9,847 nucleotides of DNA from Verrucomicrobiota bacterium (GTDB lineage Bacteria > Verrucomicrobiota > Kiritimatiellia > CAIQIC01 > Lenti-01): the NCBI GenBank assembly GCA_022709625.1, contig JAKLIL010000047.1, positions 1 to 9,847 of the forward strand, in the 5' to 3' direction. The position numbers and the translations under genes are program-made. Each line of letters opens with the position of its first letter. Position 1 is the first letter of the stretch. The notes beneath the pieces are model-generated. The model ran no database searches, was not told where the DNA came from, and worked only from the letters and a program-made list of their open reading frames with translations. This document shows positions 6,930 through 9,847 of this stretch, in pieces.

Positions 6930-8255
6930 GTGCGGCGCTATTCCCACGCGATGGTGTGCGGGCTGGGGGCCAGCGGCCTCGCCGCCGCGCGCCTGTTGCG
7001 CGCGGAGGGCGCCCATGTCCTGGCCGTCGACGAACGCGACACGCCCGAGACGCAGGCGGCGGCGGCGGCGGTGTGCGCCGCGGGCGCCGCGGCGGTCCTG
7101 GGCGCGCGGCAACCGCCGGCGGGCGAGTTCGACGTGGCCATCGCCAGCCCGGGCCTGCCCGGCGACGGCCCCTTTCTGGCCGCCGTGCGCCAGCGCGGCA
7201 TCCCCGTGGTCGCGGAACTGGAACTGGGGTGGAGCCGGTTCCGGGGGCGCACGCTCGCCGTGACCGGCAGCAACGGGAAAAGCTGCGTCGTCAAGGCGTT
7301 GGCCGAATGCCTTGCGGCGGCGGGACAGCGCGCGGTTCCCTGCGGCAACTACGGTCCGCCGGCGTGCCAGGCGGCGCTGGACCCGTCCGCCGCCGATTGG
7401 CTGGTCATCGAGGCGAGTTCCTTCCAGCTCGAGACCTGCGCGGAATTCCGTACGGACATCGGCGTGCTGCTGAACGTTTTGCCGAACCACCTGGATCGAC
7501 ATGGCACTTTCGACGCCTACGCGCGCCTGAAGGCGCGGCTGTTCGCGGGCCAGCGCGCGGACGATTTCGCGCTGGCGCCGCCGGAATGGCGCGCCCTGTT
7601 CCAGGCCTGGTCGGGCGGCGCGGGGCAGTGGGCCACCTTCGGCGCGGCCGGCGCCGCGGACTACGGCTACGCGCCGGGCCGCCTCGCGGCGCCGGACGGC
7701 GGCGCGATCGATCTGGCGGGCTCTTACTTCGACAACGACGTGCTGGGGCCCAACGCCGCCGCGTTGTTCGGGGCGGCCCTCGCGGCGGGCGTGCCGCCGG
7801 CTACGGTCGCCGCGGTGCTGCGGCGTTTCGCGCCGCTGCCGCACCGCGCGGAATCCGTTGGCGAATGCCGCGGCGTCCTCTACGTGGACGATTCCAAGGC
7901 GACCAATCTGGCGGCTCTGGTGGCGTCCGTCCGCATGCAGGCGCGGCCCGTCTGGCTCATTGCGGGCGGGCGGCCCAAGGAAACGGAATTTGCGGCGGCG
8001 CGGCCGGTCCTGCGGGACCGGGTGCGCGGCGTCCTGCTGATCGGCGAAGCCGCGCCGGCGATGGCCGCCGCGTGGCGCGGCGCGGTGCCCTGCACGGAAT
8101 GCGGCACGCTGGCGCGCGCCGTCGCGGCCGCCCGGCGCGCGGCCCGGGCGGGAGAGGTCGTCCTGCTGGCGCCGGCCTGCACCAGCTACGACCAGTTCCG
8201 TTCCTACGGCGAGCGCGGCGACGCCTTTCGGAAATTGGTTGCGGAAAAGGATTGA
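6930..8255 (+). CDS. murD: UDP-MurNAc-L-alanine:D-glutamate ligase
   Basis: 441 aa, normal for MurD. ATP-dependent cytoplasmic addition of D-Glu to UDP-MurNAc-L-Ala. The N-terminal Rossmann-like UDP domain has VCGLGASGLAAARLL (9-23). The ATPase domain has the P-loop GSNGKS (113-118) and EASSFQLE (161-168). NHLDRHG (186-192) is followed by K201, at the position of the carbamylated Lys (E. coli K198). The C-terminal domain has DDSKATN (320-326), GGRPK (346-350) and the MurD-typical PACTSYDQFRSYGERGDAF (415-433). The GTG start at 6930 is chosen because it puts the GLG motif at the usual distance from the N-terminus and has GAGG at 6921-6924, overlapping the mraY stop; ATG 6951 would clip the first strand. 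The 7-nt gap to mraY indicates one operon. Its 3' end overlaps the promoter of the LysM gene. Confidence 0.96.
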   Translation: MRRYSHAMVCGLGASGLAAARLLRAEGAHVLAVDERDTPETQAAAAAVCAAGAAAVLGARQPPAGEFDVAIASPGLPGDGPFLAAVRQRGIPVVAELELGWSRFRGRTLAVTGSNGKSCVVKALAECLAAAGQRAVPCGNYGPPACQAALDPSAADWLVIEASSFQLETCAEFRTDIGVLLNVLPNHLDRHGTFDAYARLKARLFAGQRADDFALAPPEWRALFQAWSGGAGQWATFGAAGAADYGYAPGRLAAPDGGAIDLAGSYFDNDVLGPNAAALFGAALAAGVPPATVAAVLRRFAPLPHRAESVGECRGVLYVDDSKATNLAALVASVRMQARPVWLIAGGRPKETEFAAARPVLRDRVRGVLLIGEAAPAMAAAWRGAVPCTECGTLARAVAAARRAARAGEVVLLAPACTSYDQFRSYGERGDAFRKLVAEKD

Positions 8256-8281
8256 AATCCGTCGGCGCCGTGGCGCATAAT
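8252..8281 (+). promoter_or_regulatory. Sigma70-like promoter for the LysM gene
   Basis: TTGAAA (8252-8257, 4/6) and CATAAT (8276-8281, 5/6) are 18 nt apart. The -35 box contains the murD stop codon. Transcription would start near 8288, giving a leader of about 45 nt with AAGGAG at 8320-8325 before ATG 8333. The LysM gene can therefore be expressed independently of murF-mraY-murD. A short inverted repeat (GGCGC 8272-8276, GCGCC 8284-8288) flanks the -10 box; whether it matters is unknown. Confidence 0.6.
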
Positions 8282-8332
8282 CCGCGCCGCATCGTTCAAA
8301 TGGACGTTTAGCCAGAAGCAAGGAGTCTGAAC

Positions 8333-9295
8333 ATGAGGGTATCGGTTGTAGCCGCTTTGATTGTCGGCGTTCACGTGGCAGTGATTGGTTCGGTGGTGAT
8401 GACGCAGGGTTGCGCCAGCACCCAGCGCGGAGCGGCTTCGACCGTGCCCGCGGCGGTGGAACCCGCCCCGGTGCCGATTCTGCCGCCGTCCGCCGCCGCG
8501 ACGACGCTGCCGTCCATGCCGCCCGTGGCGTTTCCGCAACTCCAGCCCCCGACCGAGCCGGCGCCCCTGCCGACGTCCGTGGCCGCCGAGAACGTCTACG
8601 TGGTCAAGTCCGGCGATTCCCTCTCGAAGATCGCCGTCGCCCACGGCGTCAACGCGCGCGAATTGGCCGAACTGAACCAGATCGCAAACGCCAACAAGAT
8701 CCGCGCCGGCCAGAAAATCATCCTGCCCGACCACGCCAAGCCCTCCCAGTCGCAGCCCGTCGCCAAGTCCCCCGCGGCGCCCAAGGCCGCGGCGACCGCC
8801 GGTGCCGGCGAGTACGTGGTGAAGTCCGGCGACGCGCTCTCGAAGATCGCGGCCGCCCACGGCGTCAAGACCAAGGACCTGATGGCCGCCAACAAGATTT
8901 CGGACGCCAACAAGATCCGCGCCGGCCAGAAACTGGTCATTCCCGGCGCCCAGGCGGCGGAAAAGAAGGACGCCGCGCCGAAGGCCGAGGAAGCGGCTGC
9001 GGCCGCCCCGGCCCCCGCGCCCGCCGACAAGCCGGTCGAACCCGCGGTGGCCCCGGTGCCGCCGCCCGTGCCGGAACCCGCCGCGGCCGTCGCGCCTGCT
9101 CCGGCCGCTCCGGCCGCTCCGGCCGCCGGCCAGGAAGGCCTCCTGGACTATACCGTGCAAGCCGGCGACACGGCCGAGAGCATCGCCCGCCTTTTCGTGG
9201 TGAGCAAGGACGAGATCCTGCGCATCAACAACATTCCCGCCGGTGCGGAAGTCCAAGCCGGCCAGAAGATCAAGATTCCTCCTTCCAGCCTGTAA
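8333..9295 (+). CDS. Exported three-LysM peptidoglycan-binding protein
   Basis: 320 aa. LysM modules bind the GlcNAc-MurNAc glycan, so this is probably a periplasmic or envelope wall-binding protein. A hydrophobic N-terminal segment (3-23) leads to QGCAST. C27 could be a lipidation site, but the -3/-2 residues (T, Q) are poor for a classical lipobox, so lipoprotein status is uncertain. A Pro/Ala-rich linker (about 37-86) precedes LysM1 (89-132, YVVKSGDSLSKIA...). LysM2 is at 161-204 (YVVKSGDALSKIA...) and LysM3 is a more divergent copy at 273-316 (YTVQAGDTAESIA...). A second Pro/Ala-rich linker (about 205-268) joins LysM2 and LysM3. No catalytic domain is present. Its site between murD and ftsW suggests a role in septal or wall organisation. 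It has its own promoter, a good Shine-Dalgarno sequence and a terminator. Confidence 0.9.
   Translation: MRVSVVAALIVGVHVAVIGSVVMTQGCASTQRGAASTVPAAVEPAPVPILPPSAAATTLPSMPPVAFPQLQPPTEPAPLPTSVAAENVYVVKSGDSLSKIAVAHGVNARELAELNQIANANKIRAGQKIILPDHAKPSQSQPVAKSPAAPKAAATAGAGEYVVKSGDALSKIAAAHGVKTKDLMAANKISDANKIRAGQKLVIPGAQAAEKKDAAPKAEEAAAAAPAPAPADKPVEPAVAPVPPPVPEPAAAVAPAPAAPAAPAAGQEGLLDYTVQAGDTAESIARLFVVSKDEILRINNIPAGAEVQAGQKIKIPPSSL
8597..8944 (+). repeat. Internal DNA repeat encoding LysM1 and LysM2
   Basis: The 132-nt units 8597-8728 and 8813-8944 align without gaps, with about 100 of 132 bases identical by hand count, including an exact 29-nt match (8688-8716 and 8904-8932). The match extends to third codon positions, suggesting a fairly recent duplication or gene conversion. 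LysM3 does not share it. Confidence 0.8.
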
Positions 9296-9326
9296 CGTCC
9301 CGGGTCCCGCGGGGCCCCAGGCGACG

Positions 9327-9357
9327 CGCCCGGTCCGCCAGGACCGGGCGTTTTGTT
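9327..9357 (+). terminator. Strong intrinsic terminator after the LysM gene
   Basis: A perfect 10-bp stem, CGCCCGGTCC (9327-9336) and GGACCGGGCG (9341-9350), with loop GCCA and then TTTTGTT (9351-9357). This is a textbook rho-independent terminator, 31 nt after the LysM stop and only 17 nt before the ftsW start codon. A second GC-rich palindrome without a T-run lies at about 9302-9317. Confidence 0.9.
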
Positions 9358-9374
9358 ACCCGGAGATTCGAACA

Positions 9375-9847
9375 ATGCGGGCAAGCGCGATCCTCATATT
9401 GGTCGTCGGCATTCTGGTCCTGTTCGGGCTCGTCATGCTCGAAAGCACCAGCGGTCCGCAGGGCGAAAAACTGTTCGGGAATCCCAACCACTTCACCCAG
9501 CGCCAGATGGCCTGGCTCGCGCTGGGTCTCGTGGCGGCCTTCGGCGCGGCCAAGGTGGACTACCGCTTCTGGATGAAGGCGTCCTGGTGGCTGCTGGGCG
9601 GCATTCTCGTCCTGCTGGCGCTGGTCTACGTCCCCCGCGTGGGGCTGGACATCAACGGCAGCCGCCGGTGGATCCAGCTGCCGGGCGGCCTGACCTTCCA
9701 ACCTTCGGAACTGGCCAAGTTCGCCGCGATAACCGTTCTGGCCGCATGGTACGGCACGAAGCGCCGCGAGCGCCGCGGTTTCGTGCGTGGCTTTCTCCTG
9801 CCCGGGCTGCTGCTGGGCTCGATGCTCGTCCTGATCCTGGGCGAGGT
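9375..9847 (+). CDS. ftsW: Septal peptidoglycan polymerase FtsW (3'-truncated)
   Basis: 157 residues are in the window before the right edge. SEDS-family membrane glycosyltransferase that polymerises lipid II at the division septum together with its class B PBP partner FtsI. Hydrophobic segments are visible at about 4-22, 44-60, 70-86, 113-126 and 139-155. The family loop is NGSRRWI (94-100) followed by FQPSELAK (108-115), and the last residues, LILGE, lead into the conserved acidic-Pro-Asp region. RodA is the main alternative; the NGSRRW form and the position after murF-mraY-murD favour FtsW. The catalytic Asp of SEDS proteins lies beyond the edge. ATG 9375 has GGAG at 9362-9365, in the short gap after the upstream terminator. 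Confidence 0.88.
   Translation, partial: MRASAILILVVGILVLFGLVMLESTSGPQGEKLFGNPNHFTQRQMAWLALGLVAAFGAAKVDYRFWMKASWWLLGGILVLLALVYVPRVGLDINGSRRWIQLPGGLTFQPSELAKFAAITVLAAWYGTKRRERRGFVRGFLLPGLLLGSMLVLILGE

Noticed and set aside
4321..7263. A 980-codon open frame on the + strand, in another frame, across murF and mraY
   Set aside because: Extremely Arg/Gly-rich, with no recognisable motifs, and it overlaps two genes whose catalytic motifs are intact in their own frames.
8272..8288. Inverted repeat GGCGC/GCGCC around the -10 box of the LysM promoter as an operator
   Set aside because: Only 5 bp per arm in GC-rich DNA and no regulator gene nearby; too weak to list as a binding site.
4358..8321. Long - strand frames (808 and 565 codons) opposite murF, mraY and murD
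   Set aside because: Stop-poor antisense frames are expected at this GC content, and the composition is unlike a real protein.
1..9847. Search by eye for mobile elements, CRISPR arrays, tRNA/rRNA genes, toxin-antitoxin or defence systems
   Set aside because: None seen. All sizeable coding regions have housekeeping or envelope assignments, and no gene-free stretch exceeds about 120 nt.

Overview
The window is a GC-rich, densely coded stretch with every gene on the + strand and short gaps. It looks like a chromosomal housekeeping region of a Gram-negative bacterium. GmhA implies lipopolysaccharide heptose, MurF/MraY/MurD/FtsW imply a peptidoglycan wall and septal division, and a LysM envelope protein sits inside the division-and-cell-wall (dcw) cluster. 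High GC, a murF-mraY-murD-LysM-ftsW order, and an AmaP/Asp23-type protein beside gmhA make me lean to the Verrucomicrobiota/Kiritimatiellota side of the PVC group. That placement is inference from gene order, not a measured result.

Layout. Bases 1-497 hold the 3' part of a thiol (2-Cys type) glutathione peroxidase, followed by a terminator-like hairpin. Bases 614-2697 look like one operon: an AmaP-like membrane protein with an Asp23-type domain, phosphoheptose isomerase GmhA, and a PfkB-family sugar kinase, each with a clear Shine-Dalgarno sequence. A hairpin and a good sigma70-like promoter then lead into a cardiolipin synthase of the phospholipase D family (2779-4287). A second, weaker promoter-like pair precedes murF (4361), which starts a tight murF-mraY-murD unit (gaps of 3 and 7 nt). 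murD ends inside a promoter for a three-LysM envelope protein (8333-9295). That gene ends at a very strong intrinsic terminator, and only 17 nt later ftsW begins and runs off the right edge.

How the genes fit together. MurD adds D-Glu to UDP-MurNAc-L-Ala, MurF adds D-Ala-D-Ala to the later tripeptide, MraY transfers the finished pentapeptide to the lipid carrier to give lipid I, and FtsW polymerises lipid II at the septum. The LysM protein probably binds the resulting wall. Cardiolipin synthase and GmhA supply membrane and outer-membrane lipid parts, so most of the window serves the cell envelope.

I see no mobile element, CRISPR array, tRNA, rRNA or phage gene, and no previously undescribed system. 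The points most worth checking are the terminator jammed against ftsW, the lack of ribosome-binding sites at cls and murF where promoter-like elements lie almost on the start codon, the unassigned PfkB kinase next to gmhA, and an enlarged cytoplasmic loop in MraY.
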